A stretch of 16,924 bases of DNA from an uncultured Oscillibacter sp. (GCA_910585385.1 CAJUDV010000003.1:1-16924), one strand, 5' to 3'; numbered from the stretch's first letter, positions 7,746 to 14,532 are shown. Notes: generated by a model not told the origin, from the letters alone. Made by a program: numbers and translations.

Positions 7746-8225
7746 TCATTCCTCCGCCCGGTATTCTCCGCTCTTGCCGCCGGATTTCTCCAGCAGGCGG
7801 ATGTTTGAGATCTTCATATCCCGTTGGACAGCCTTGCACATATCGTAGACGGTCAGCGCCGCAGCCGACACGGCGGTAAGGGCCTCCATCTCCACGCCGG
7901 TGACGCCGGTGCAGGTGACGGCGGCCCGGATCTCCACCACGCAGGGGGACTCCGAGAGGGAGAACGTGATGTCGATCCCCGTCAGGGGGAGGGGGTGGCA
8001 CATGGGGATCAACTCCCAGGTGTGCTTTGCCGCCTGGATGCCCGCCACCTGGGCCACCGCCAGTACGTCGCCCTTTTTGAGGGTGCCCTTTTTGATGTGG
8101 TCCATGGTCGTCCGCGAGACGTGGATCTCCCCGGCGGCCACGGCCTGACGGAAGGTGACGGATTTCTCCGTCACGTCCACCATGCGGGCGCGGCCCTGGT
8201 CATTAAAATGTGTCAGCTCCGGCAT
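7746..8225 (-). CDS. moaC: Cyclic pyranopterin monophosphate synthase
   Basis: MoaC turns the MoaA product (3',8-cyclo-GTP) into cyclic pyranopterin monophosphate, the second half of step one of molybdenum cofactor synthesis. At 159 residues it is full length. K51, D128 and K131 fall at the same numbers as the catalytic residues of the E. coli enzyme. The conserved blocks HTWELIPMCHPLPL and GVEMEALTAVSAAALTVYDMCKA are present. The ATG follows GGAGG at good spacing and begins three bases after moaA. The unusual N-terminus MPELTHF matches the common MoaC opening. Confidence 0.96.
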   Translation of the reverse strand: MPELTHFNDQGRARMVDVTEKSVTFRQAVAAGEIHVSRTTMDHIKKGTLKKGDVLAVAQVAGIQAAKHTWELIPMCHPLPLTGIDITFSLSESPCVVEIRAAVTCTGVTGVEMEALTAVSAAALTVYDMCKAVQRDMKISNIRLLEKSGGKSGEYRAEE

Positions 8226-8228
8226 GAT

Positions 8229-9191
8229 TCAGCCTCCAATCTGGTTCATGGTTCTGGGGGTGTCGCTGGGGCGGTCCGCCAGGTGGTGCCGGGAGGGCTT
8301 TTGGACAATGCCCGCCCGAATGGCTGATTGCAGAGCCTCTCCGTGAAGCCCCCGCAGGGGGCGTTCCTCCCGGCTGTGGAGACAGCCCTTCAGCCGTCCG
8401 TCCGCCGTCACCCGAATGCGGCGGCAGGCGCCGCAGAAGTCATGGCTTACGGGGGAGATCAGGCCAACGGTTCCCGGTGCCTGCGGGAGACGGTACCGAC
8501 GGGCCACGCCTTCAGTTGAGAGTATTTGTAGAGCGGGATTGTTTTTCAGGATGTGTTCCACAGGCAGAAAGCAGGATTTCTCCCATTGGGCGCAGGGGCC
8601 CATGGGCATCAGCTCAATGAAGCGGACCTCCCAGGGATGGTCCATGGTCAGGGCCAGAAAATCATTGATCTCGTCGTCATTGAAACCGCCGATGAGGACG
8701 GTGTCCAGTTTTAAATTGGTGAATCCGGCGTCCTCCGCCGCCTGGATGCCGGACAGCGCGTCCTCCAGCCGGCCCAGCCGGGTCATGGCGGCAAAGCGGT
8801 CTGGATGGAGGGTGTCCAGGCTGATGTTCAGCCGGTCCACTCCCGCCTTTCGCAGGGGCCCTGCCAGATTGGGAAGAAGGCTTCCGTTGGTGGTGAGGCA
8901 CAGCTCCTCCAGGCCCGGAAGGGCCCGCAGACCCCGGCAGATGTCCAGCAGACCCCGCCGTACCAGAGGTTCCCCGCCGGTGAGACGAATCTTTTTCACA
9001 CCGCAGGCCACGGCCGCCGCCCCGATTTCCACACACTCCTCCACGGAGAGCATTGCCCCGTGGGGGCGCTTTTCCACACCCTGGGGCCCCATGCAGTATT
9101 GACAGCGGTAGTTGCACAGATCGGTCACCGACAGCCGCAGGTAGTCCACGGTTCGTCCGTATTGGTCCTGCAAGGAGTTCGCCCCCCCCAT
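8229..9191 (-). CDS. moaA: GTP 3',8-cyclase
   Basis: Radical SAM enzyme that opens molybdenum cofactor synthesis by converting GTP to 3',8-cyclo-GTP, 320 residues. The N-terminal 4Fe-4S site is CNYRCQYC (C26, C30, C33). The second cluster, which binds substrate, is C253-x2-C256-x13-C270. The protein ends in IGG; the terminal double glycine is conserved and needed in MoaA. GRTVDYLRLSVTDLC and LTGGEPLVRRGL are family blocks. The ATG at 9191 is the most likely start, but it has only a weak AAGTGAG upstream and sits inside a run of eight G, so the first few residues are uncertain. It is the first gene of the minus-strand molybdenum operon. Confidence 0.95.
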   Translation of the reverse strand: MGGANSLQDQYGRTVDYLRLSVTDLCNYRCQYCMGPQGVEKRPHGAMLSVEECVEIGAAAVACGVKKIRLTGGEPLVRRGLLDICRGLRALPGLEELCLTTNGSLLPNLAGPLRKAGVDRLNISLDTLHPDRFAAMTRLGRLEDALSGIQAAEDAGFTNLKLDTVLIGGFNDDEINDFLALTMDHPWEVRFIELMPMGPCAQWEKSCFLPVEHILKNNPALQILSTEGVARRYRLPQAPGTVGLISPVSHDFCGACRRIRVTADGRLKGCLHSREERPLRGLHGEALQSAIRAGIVQKPSRHHLADRPSDTPRTMNQIGG

Positions 9192-9224
9192 TCGTGATAC
9201 TCACTTGAGATTAACGGTAATTCT

Positions 9225-9252
9225 ATCATACCAGCTTTCCGGGAAAAGTCAA
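9225..9252 (-). promoter_or_regulatory. Promoter of the moaA molybdenum operon
   Basis: On the minus strand TTGACT (9247-9252) and TATGAT (9225-9230) are 16 bases apart, with a TGG just before the -10 box (extended -10). Transcription would start near 9218, leaving a leader of under 30 bases. That is too short for a molybdenum cofactor riboswitch. A TTTCC-G-GGAAA palindrome (9236-9246) lies in the spacer. Confidence 0.75.
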
Positions 9253-9273
9253 GGAATTTTCCGTGGATGCGCC

Positions 9274-9303
9274 TTGACGGCAGGGGCCGGAAAGTGTTAT
9301 TCT
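9274..9303 (+). promoter_or_regulatory. Promoter of the yqeC-yqeB-selD operon
   Basis: TTGACG (9274-9279) is followed 18 bases later by TATTCT (9298-9303), with TGT before the -10 box. Its -35 box is only 21 bases from that of the divergent moaA promoter, so one regulator could act on both. The predicted leader is about 25 bases. Confidence 0.7.
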
Positions 9304-9335
9304 AGAAAAAAGACAACGGAGGAGGGGGGGGTACT

Positions 9336-10016
9336 GTGAGCCTGGCGGAATTGCTGGAGATCCGGTCCGGCGTCACAGCGGTTATAGGCGGCGGCGGAAA
9401 GACCGCGCTGCTGCGGACGCTGGGGGAGGAGCTGTCGAGAGGCGGAGCCCGCGTTCTCCTCTGTGCCTCCGCGAAGATCTTCCCCTTTGCCGGCCTCACC
9501 AATCTGGCGGACCCCACGGAGGCGGCTCTGGCGGAGGCTTTGAGAGCCTGCGGCCTGGTCTGCGCCGGAACTCCGGTTCCCGGCACGGGAAAATTTGCCG
9601 CCCCAGGCATTCCCATGACCCGTCTGGCGGAGCTGGCGGACTATGTGCTGGCGGAGGCCGACGGCTCCGCCGGGCGGCCCATGAAGGCCCACGCCTCTCA
9701 TGAGCCGGTAATCCCCCCGGAGGCCAATCAGACCATCTGCGTCGTGGGAGCCTCCGGCTTTGGGCGGCCGATTGCGGAGGCGGTTCACCGTCCGGCGCTG
9801 TACGCCCGCCTCGCGGAATTGCCGGAGACGGCGCCGGTTACGCCGTCAGCAGAGGCGGCGGTGCTGCGGGCTGAGGCCCTGCACGACAGAGTTTATGTCA
9901 ATCAGGCGGAGACCGCGGAGGCCATGGCAAGCGCCGCCGCGCTGGCAGAGTTCATGGATTGCCCGGTGCTGGCGGGATCTTTGAGGAGGGGGGAGTACCG
10001 ACAATGCTCACGGTGA
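9336..10016 (+). CDS. yqeC: Selenium-dependent hydroxylase accessory protein YqeC
   Basis: A 226-residue protein of the YqeC family, which occurs with YqeB and SelD in genomes that make selenium-dependent molybdenum hydroxylases. Its biochemical role is not settled. A P-loop-like GGGGKT (18-23) at the N-terminus suggests nucleotide binding, and EADGSAGRPMKAHASHEPVIP-type sequence in the middle is the family hallmark. The start is GTG after a GGAGGAGG site that runs into eight G. The 3' end overlaps yqeB by 13 bases. It is a little shorter than the E. coli protein (about 256 residues). Confidence 0.88.
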   Translation: MSLAELLEIRSGVTAVIGGGGKTALLRTLGEELSRGGARVLLCASAKIFPFAGLTNLADPTEAALAEALRACGLVCAGTPVPGTGKFAAPGIPMTRLAELADYVLAEADGSAGRPMKAHASHEPVIPPEANQTICVVGASGFGRPIAEAVHRPALYARLAELPETAPVTPSAEAAVLRAEALHDRVYVNQAETAEAMASAAALAEFMDCPVLAGSLRRGEYRQCSR

Positions 10017-10813
10017 TTCGAGGGGCCGGGGATTTGGCCTCAGGCATTGCCCTGCGGCTCTGGCGGAGCCATATTCAGGTGGTGATGACCGATATGGAGC
10101 GGCCCACCGCCATCCGGCGGACGGTCTGTTTCTCCCAGGCCGTCGTTCATGGGGAGACCGCGGTAGAGGGCGTGACGGCCCGGCGGGCGGAGAACGCCGC
10201 ACAGACGCTGGAGCTGCTCTGTGACGGTGTAATCCCGGTGCTGGCGGACCCGGATGGAGGCTGTATCCGGGACTTGCGGCCCGCTGCGGTGGTGGACGCG
10301 ATCCTGGCCAAGCGGAACCTGGGGACCAGGATCACCGACGCCCCGGTGGTTGTGGGCGTGGGCCCCGGCTTTACGGCGGGAGTGGACTGCCACGCCGCGG
10401 TGGAGACCATGCGGGGCCACTATCTGGGCCGGGTGCTCTATGAAGGCTCCCCCATCCCCAACACCGGCATCCCGGGCCTCATCGGCGGCTTTGCCGGGGA
10501 GCGGGTGCTTCGGGCCCCGGCGGACGGCCTGTTCCGTCAGATTTTGGACATTGGCGCCTGGGTGAAGCTGGGGGACGTGGCGGCCGAGGTGGACGGCCAG
10601 CCCATGGTCTGCACTCTGGACGGCATTCTCCGGGGCATCCTGGCGGACGGGACGCCGGTCCACAGGGGAATGAAGGCGGGGGACATTGACCCCCGGTGTG
10701 AGGAAAGACACTGTTACTGTGCCAGTGACAAGGCGCTGGCGGTAGGCGGCGGCGTGCTGGAGGCGGTTCTGGCACTGTCCGGCGCGCTGCGGAAAGGAGC
10801 GGACCGTGGCTGA
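10004..10813 (+). CDS. yqeB: Selenium-dependent molybdenum cofactor maturation protein YqeB (EF2563 family)
   Basis: A 269-residue protein of the family that tracks with selenium-dependent molybdenum hydroxylases and is thought to help place labile selenium on the molybdenum centre. The N-terminus has a Rossmann-like VIRGAGDLASGIALRL (4-19). Further family blocks are VDCHAAVETMRGH, GSPIPNTGIPG and DIDPR near the C-terminus, followed by a Gly-rich VGGGVLEAVL. The ATG at 10004 lies after a GGAGGGGGGAG site and places the Rossmann motif at residue 4; an upstream in-frame start at 9959 would only add residues read from the yqeC end. It overlaps yqeC by 13 bases and selD by eight. Confidence 0.88.
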   Translation: MLTVIRGAGDLASGIALRLWRSHIQVVMTDMERPTAIRRTVCFSQAVVHGETAVEGVTARRAENAAQTLELLCDGVIPVLADPDGGCIRDLRPAAVVDAILAKRNLGTRITDAPVVVGVGPGFTAGVDCHAAVETMRGHYLGRVLYEGSPIPNTGIPGLIGGFAGERVLRAPADGLFRQILDIGAWVKLGDVAAEVDGQPMVCTLDGILRGILADGTPVHRGMKAGDIDPRCEERHCYCASDKALAVGGGVLEAVLALSGALRKGADRG

Positions 10814-11846
10814 GAGGGAAGTAAAGCTGACAAAGCTGGCCAAGTGCGCCGGCTGCGGAGCCAAGGTGGGGGCCGGAGTCCTGGCCCAGCTGTTAGAGGG
10901 CATTCGGGTCCGTGAGGACCCCAATCTCCTGGTGGGCTTTGACAAGAGCGACGATGCCTCGGTCTATAAAATCTCCGATGACCTGGCCCTGGTGCAGACG
11001 GTGGATTTCTTCCCGCCCATCGCCGACGACCCCTATCTCTTCGGCCAGATTGCCGCTGTCAACGCCCTCTCCGACGTGTACGCCATGGGCGGAGAGCCCA
11101 AGCTCTGCCTGAACATCATGGCGGTGCCGGACTCCATGCCCAAAGAGGCGGTCCACGAGATGCTCCGGGGCGGGTACGACAAGGTCTACGAGGCCGGGGC
11201 GCTGATCACCGGGGGCCACAGCATTTTGGACGACGAGCCCAAGTACGGCCTGGCGGTGACGGGATTTGTCCACCCGGACAGGGTGCTGACCAACGCCGGG
11301 GCCAGGCCGGGGGACGTGCTTCTCTTCACCAAGCCTTTGGGAATCGGCGTGCTGACCACCGCCGCCAAGGCGGGTCTGGCCTCGCCGGAAGCCATGGAAC
11401 TGGCCCAGAGGCTGATGACCACCCTGAATAAGTCCGCCCGGGACGTGATGGTAAATTACCGGGTTCACGCCTGCACGGACGTGACGGGCTTTGGGATGCT
11501 GGGCCACGCCTGTGAGATGGCCCAGGGCAGCGGCGTGGAGATTGAGCTGTGGACGGAGGCGGTGGACTTCATCCCCCAGGCGGCGGAGCTGGCGAAGATC
11601 GGCATCCTGCCGGAGGGAATGTACCGCAACCGGGCTTTTGCGGAGAGCACGGTGGACGCCGGGGATACGCCTCTCTGGAAGCAGGACCTGCTCTACGACC
11701 CCCAGACCGCCGGAGGCCTTTTGATGGCGGTGGACCCGGCGGACGCGGGGGCGCTGCTGGCGGAGCTGAGAGGCGCCGTCCCCAGCGCCCAGAGGATCGG
11801 CGCGGTGGGGGCCTACCGGGGCGGAAAGCATATCTTTTTGAGATAG
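10806..11846 (+). CDS. selD: Selenophosphate synthetase (selenide, water dikinase)
   Basis: SelD makes selenophosphate from selenide and ATP, the donor for all specific selenium uses. At 346 residues it is full length. The active-site loop is KCAGCGAK (13-20) with catalytic C17 and K20. C17 is encoded by TGC, so this is a Cys form, not a selenocysteine form. Other family blocks are FDKSDDASVY, VDFFPPIADDPYLFG, ALSDVYAMGG, GGHSILDDEPKYGL and CTDVTGFGMLGHA. The GTG start overlaps the yqeB end by eight bases. Linkage to yqeB and yqeC suggests that at least part of its product goes to selenium-dependent molybdenum hydroxylases. No selA, selB or ybbB is in the window, so other uses cannot be judged. 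Confidence 0.96.
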   Translation: MAEREVKLTKLAKCAGCGAKVGAGVLAQLLEGIRVREDPNLLVGFDKSDDASVYKISDDLALVQTVDFFPPIADDPYLFGQIAAVNALSDVYAMGGEPKLCLNIMAVPDSMPKEAVHEMLRGGYDKVYEAGALITGGHSILDDEPKYGLAVTGFVHPDRVLTNAGARPGDVLLFTKPLGIGVLTTAAKAGLASPEAMELAQRLMTTLNKSARDVMVNYRVHACTDVTGFGMLGHACEMAQGSGVEIELWTEAVDFIPQAAELAKIGILPEGMYRNRAFAESTVDAGDTPLWKQDLLYDPQTAGGLLMAVDPADAGALLAELRGAVPSAQRIGAVGAYRGGKHIFLR

Positions 11847-11850
11847 GAAA

Positions 11851-11880
11851 AGCGGACGGCACGGCCGTCCGCTCTTCTCT
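11851..11880. terminator. Bidirectional terminator between selD and the serpin gene
   Basis: A perfect 10-bp stem (11851-11860 with 11864-11873) with an ACG loop lies five bases after the selD stop and five before the serpin stop. Pyrimidine-rich tails follow on both strands (CTTCTCTATTT on plus, TTTTCCTAT on minus), so it can close both convergent transcripts. Confidence 0.85.
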
Positions 11881-13123
11881 ATTTCATGGTTGTCACAGCT
11901 CCGATAAAAGCGGGCAGATTGGTCTCCAAATCCACCAGCAGGTAGAGAAAGGGGCGGTCCAGATAGACCGTGGGAACAACAGCAGGGGTGGGATCGGCGC
12001 CGCCGGCGGGCATTTCCACCGCGGTGACAGCCGCGGCCTCTGTGCCGTTCTCATCGACGGAGATAAAGGTCTTGTGAAGCACCCGGCTGATATACAGCGG
12101 ACCGTTGGGGGAGGAGCCTATGGCGGTGAAGTCGGCGGTTTTCCAGTCAAAAGCATCAGTGATCCCCATGGCTTTCAGGCTGTCGGACAATTCCACGCTG
12201 TATTCCGACGTAAACTTAGGGATGGCGGCCTTTACAGCGGTCTCCTGGGCGCCCGTCAGAATCTCATGGAGCCGTTTCCCGGTGAGAGAGGCGGCGTACT
12301 CCTCCAGTTTCATTCCTGCCTCCGGCAGCAAAGCGGCAAAGGCCCACCGGCCCCCCCGGTAGGGTTTCAGGAACCCCTGCGCGTGATCGTCCTTCAGGTA
12401 GTGCCACTCGCTGGAGTACATCAGCGTTGCGGGCTGGTCCTGACCGTCCTCCGTGGTGAAGACGCGCTCCATTTGAATCTGGCTTTCCCTGTAAGCCGTC
12501 TCCCACTCTGCCTCCAGGGCCAGGGCGTTGATAAGGTAGAGGACCGCGTCCTCCGGAATTTCCCGGATAATCTCCGGGATCATACCGTGGGTGCTGTTAT
12601 TGACCCAGCCGTTGATGTCCCGGAGTGTCCCGCCGTCAAACGCCGCGGGAAATACCTCCGCTCCGTACCAGTCCGCCACGGTCTGCAGGAAGTCCGGATC
12701 GGGCTGAAAGCTTCCGTCGTCCCGGAGCCAGAGGGAGTTGGCCAGATCCACCCGGCAGTCCTTCTCCTTGGGCAGTCCGGCGGTCCAGACGGCAAGGGTC
12801 TCGTTCAGCTCCTCCACGGGGAGACCCAGAACGGCCTCCATCTGGGCCAGGGTCCCGCCGCCGGCCCCATTGGCGGTCATGCCCAGGGCGGAGAGGACGG
12901 AGAGGGGCGAGACCAGGATGTTTGCTCCGGTCCAGTTCTCCCGCAGCAGATCCAGGGAGAAAGAGGAGAGGGCTTCAACCTGGTTCTCCGCAATGGGCTG
13001 GAGATCGGGAGTCCGGGTTTCCCGGTCCGCTGTCAGGCTTTGGGGGGCGGCGCCTCCGCCGCAGCCTGTGAGCAGGAGCAGCGCCAGTGTCAGGCAGGAT
13101 AAGCGGGAAAAATTTTTCTTCAT
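11879..13123 (-). CDS. Serpin-family lipoprotein (serine protease inhibitor)
   Basis: A serpin of 414 residues exported as a lipoprotein; the lipobox LLTGC puts the lipidated Cys at 21. Serpins trap serine (or cysteine) proteases by inserting the cleaved reactive loop into a beta-sheet. Visible marks are ILVSPLSVLSALGMTANGA (helix B region), NALALEAEWETAY (NAxxFxxxWxxxF-like block), the hinge NGTEAAAVTAVEM (359-371), and the C-terminal DRPFLYLLVD. The hinge has small residues at the positions needed for loop insertion, so it should be inhibitory. The loop after the hinge is about six residues longer than in alpha-1-antitrypsin, rich in Pro, Ala and Gly. The ATG at 13123 is preferred over a GTG at 13126 because AGGAGG lies seven bases before it. 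It diverges from an S8 protease gene. Confidence 0.93.
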   Translation of the reverse strand: MKKNFSRLSCLTLALLLLTGCGGGAAPQSLTADRETRTPDLQPIAENQVEALSSFSLDLLRENWTGANILVSPLSVLSALGMTANGAGGGTLAQMEAVLGLPVEELNETLAVWTAGLPKEKDCRVDLANSLWLRDDGSFQPDPDFLQTVADWYGAEVFPAAFDGGTLRDINGWVNNSTHGMIPEIIREIPEDAVLYLINALALEAEWETAYRESQIQMERVFTTEDGQDQPATLMYSSEWHYLKDDHAQGFLKPYRGGRWAFAALLPEAGMKLEEYAASLTGKRLHEILTGAQETAVKAAIPKFTSEYSVELSDSLKAMGITDAFDWKTADFTAIGSSPNGPLYISRVLHKTFISVDENGTEAAAVTAVEMPAGGADPTPAVVPTVYLDRPFLYLLVDLETNLPAFIGAVTTMK

Positions 13124-13185
13124 CACGGACCCTCCTTTGCATCGTTACCTATATAGACGGATTCCGGATGAAAAGGTTGCGGAAA

Positions 13186-13215
13186 ATCGTAAGAAATTTG
13201 TAAGAAAAATGTCAA
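13186..13215 (-). promoter_or_regulatory. Putative promoter of the serpin gene
   Basis: On the minus strand a perfect TTGACA (13210-13215) and TACGAT (13186-13191) are 18 bases apart. Two of the three GTAAGAAA repeats lie within it. An alternative -10, TATATA (13150-13155), would sit closer to the start codon and place the repeats upstream as activator sites. The two readings cannot be separated from sequence. Confidence 0.45.
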
Positions 13216-13230
13216 GGTGATTGTAAGAAA
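13187..13230. repeat. Three direct repeats of GTAAGAAA, operator-like
   Basis: Copies lie at 13189-13196, 13200-13207 and 13223-13230, so the starts are 11 and 23 bases apart, about one and two helical turns. The first two form TCGTAAGAAA-T-TTGTAAGAAA. Tandem repeats at an 11-bp period are typical of OmpR/PhoB-type response regulators, and these resemble VanR-type boxes. The third copy covers the expected -35 position of the protease promoter. Confidence 0.6.
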
Positions 13231-13237
13231 CGGCTGG

Positions 13238-13243
13238 TAGGAT
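13238..13243 (+). promoter_or_regulatory. Putative -10 of the S8 protease promoter
   Basis: TAGGAT (13238-13243) is preceded by TGG (13235-13237), an extended -10. No good -35 box lies 17 bases upstream; the third GTAAGAAA repeat sits there instead, which is the layout of a promoter that needs an activator. Transcription would begin near 13250. Confidence 0.45.
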
Positions 13244-13258
13244 GGAGCCACCAAACAG

Positions 13259-13263
13259 AGGAG
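13259..13263 (+). promoter_or_regulatory. Ribosome binding site that favours the TTG start of the S8 protease
   Basis: AGGAG ends directly before an in-frame ATG at 13264, too close to serve it, but lies nine bases before TTG at 13273. The TTG start gives a compact lipoprotein signal opening MKRRIYPF. Confidence 0.6.
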
Positions 13264-13272
13264 ATGGTTTCA

Positions 13273-14466
13273 TTGAAAAGACGAATTTACCCGTTCCTGT
13301 GCCTCCTGCTGGCCCTGCTGACGGCCTGCGCCCCGCCGCCAAATGAGACCCGGGCGGCTGCTGTGATCTGCCGCCGCCCGGCGGCGGTGGCAGTTTCCAT
13401 GGTGAACGACCCGGACACCGACGCGGGCTGGGGGGATTTCCGCTGCGCCGACCTGCGGGATTGGGACCTGTCGGACATGGAGGAGGAGCTCTTTGCCGCC
13501 GACTTTGACACCCGGACCCAGTGGCCGGAAAACCTGCCGGGGAACTTCGACCCGGAGCGGCTTCTGGAGCTGGGAAAGGACCCGGGGCTGGGACTTCAGG
13601 CGCTCCATGAGCAGGGAATCACCGGAAAGGGCGTCGGGATCGCCATCATTGACCAGACCTTGCTGGTGGAACACCGGGAGTATGCGGACCGCCTGCGGCT
13701 CTATCAGGAGTACCACACCGCCGCGGAGGACGGCGCCTCCGCCCACGGCCCCGCCGTGGCCTCCATAGCCCTGGGGGAGACGGTGGGCGTGGCCCCGGAG
13801 GCGCTGCTGTATTTCATCGCCGACGATGTGGGAACCGGCACAGAGGGGAATTTTGTCCGGGATATGACGTATTACGCGGAGGACGTGGACCGGCTGATCT
13901 CTCTGAATGAGACCTTGCCCGAGGGGGAGAAGATCCGGGTGATCTCCATGTCCGTGGGCTGGACGGCGGACACAGCCGGAGCGGAGGAGATCGAGGCCGC
14001 CATTGGCAGGGCCAGGAAGGCGGGCATCGCCGTGATCTGTGTGAACAGCCGGGACCCGCTGCTGGAGCCTTGGATGGGGATGGGCCGTAGGCGGTACGGT
14101 GATCCAAATGAGCGGGCGGACTGCCGCCCCGGGGCCTTCTGGAGGGAGAGTTTGTACAGCGGAGAATACCGGGGGAGGGACGGCTCCCTCCTCCTGGTTC
14201 CCATGGACCGCCGGACCGCGGCCTCCCCGGCGGGAGCTGGGGAGTACGCCTGTTTCGCCGAGGGCGGCATGAGCTGGGTGGTGCCCTATGTGGCGGGGCT
14301 CTATGCCCTGGCCTGCCAGGTAGAGCCGGAGATCACCTATGAGGAGTTTCTGGCCGCGGCCCAGGCCACCGCGAACCCCATCTCTATCTGGCCCGAGGAG
14401 GGGAAGGAGTACCCTTACGGCAGGGTGGTGGACCCGGCGGCCCTGCTGGCCGGGCTGAAAGGATAA
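13273..14466 (+). CDS. Subtilisin-like (S8) serine protease lipoprotein
   Basis: A 397-residue divergent member of the subtilisin family, predicted to be anchored outside the membrane: lipobox LLTAC gives a lipidated Cys at 19. The catalytic triad is readable in order: D127 in GIAIIDQTLL, H158 in AHGPAVASIALG, and S334 in GGMSWVVPYVAG. N258 in AVICVNSRD is placed as the oxyanion Asn. The spacings (31, 100, 76) resemble those of subtilisin (32, 91, 66). The motifs depart from the standard DTG, HGT and GTSMA, so the call rests on order, spacing and surrounding residues. Residues 20-110 are unlike a classic propeptide. The TTG start follows from the ribosome binding site; ATG at 13264 would add three residues. 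The gene diverges from a serpin gene and ends at a terminator. Confidence 0.85.
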   Translation: MKRRIYPFLCLLLALLTACAPPPNETRAAAVICRRPAAVAVSMVNDPDTDAGWGDFRCADLRDWDLSDMEEELFAADFDTRTQWPENLPGNFDPERLLELGKDPGLGLQALHEQGITGKGVGIAIIDQTLLVEHREYADRLRLYQEYHTAAEDGASAHGPAVASIALGETVGVAPEALLYFIADDVGTGTEGNFVRDMTYYAEDVDRLISLNETLPEGEKIRVISMSVGWTADTAGAEEIEAAIGRARKAGIAVICVNSRDPLLEPWMGMGRRRYGDPNERADCRPGAFWRESLYSGEYRGRDGSLLLVPMDRRTAASPAGAGEYACFAEGGMSWVVPYVAGLYALACQVEPEITYEEFLAAAQATANPISIWPEEGKEYPYGRVVDPAALLAGLKG

Positions 14467-14500
14467 AAAACGGCGCCTCAAAATTGAGGCGCCGTTTTCC
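14467..14500. terminator. Bidirectional terminator between the S8 protease and radical SAM genes
   Basis: A perfect 14-bp stem (14467-14480 with 14485-14498) with an AAAT loop starts right after the protease stop. T runs follow on both strands (four on plus, at least six on minus), as fits two convergent genes. The minus-strand radical SAM stop is 33 bases away. Confidence 0.9.
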
Positions 14501-14532
14501 TGTGATTTCAGCTGTTTGGGCGGACACGGCTC

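Noticed and set aside
9192..9224. Molybdenum cofactor riboswitch before moaA
   Set aside because: The predicted leader is under 30 bases, far too short for that RNA.
10842..10865. Selenocysteine in the SelD active site
   Set aside because: Both Cys in the active-site loop are encoded by TGC; there is no in-frame TGA.
11549..13102. Plus-strand open frame of about 517 codons across the selD end and the serpin gene
   Set aside because: It spans two well-supported genes and the terminator between them, and its translation is low-complexity Gly/Arg/Gln sequence.
13270..14481. Minus-strand open frame opposite the S8 protease
   Set aside because: The plus-strand frame has a lipobox and catalytic triad; the antisense frame has no recognisable feature.
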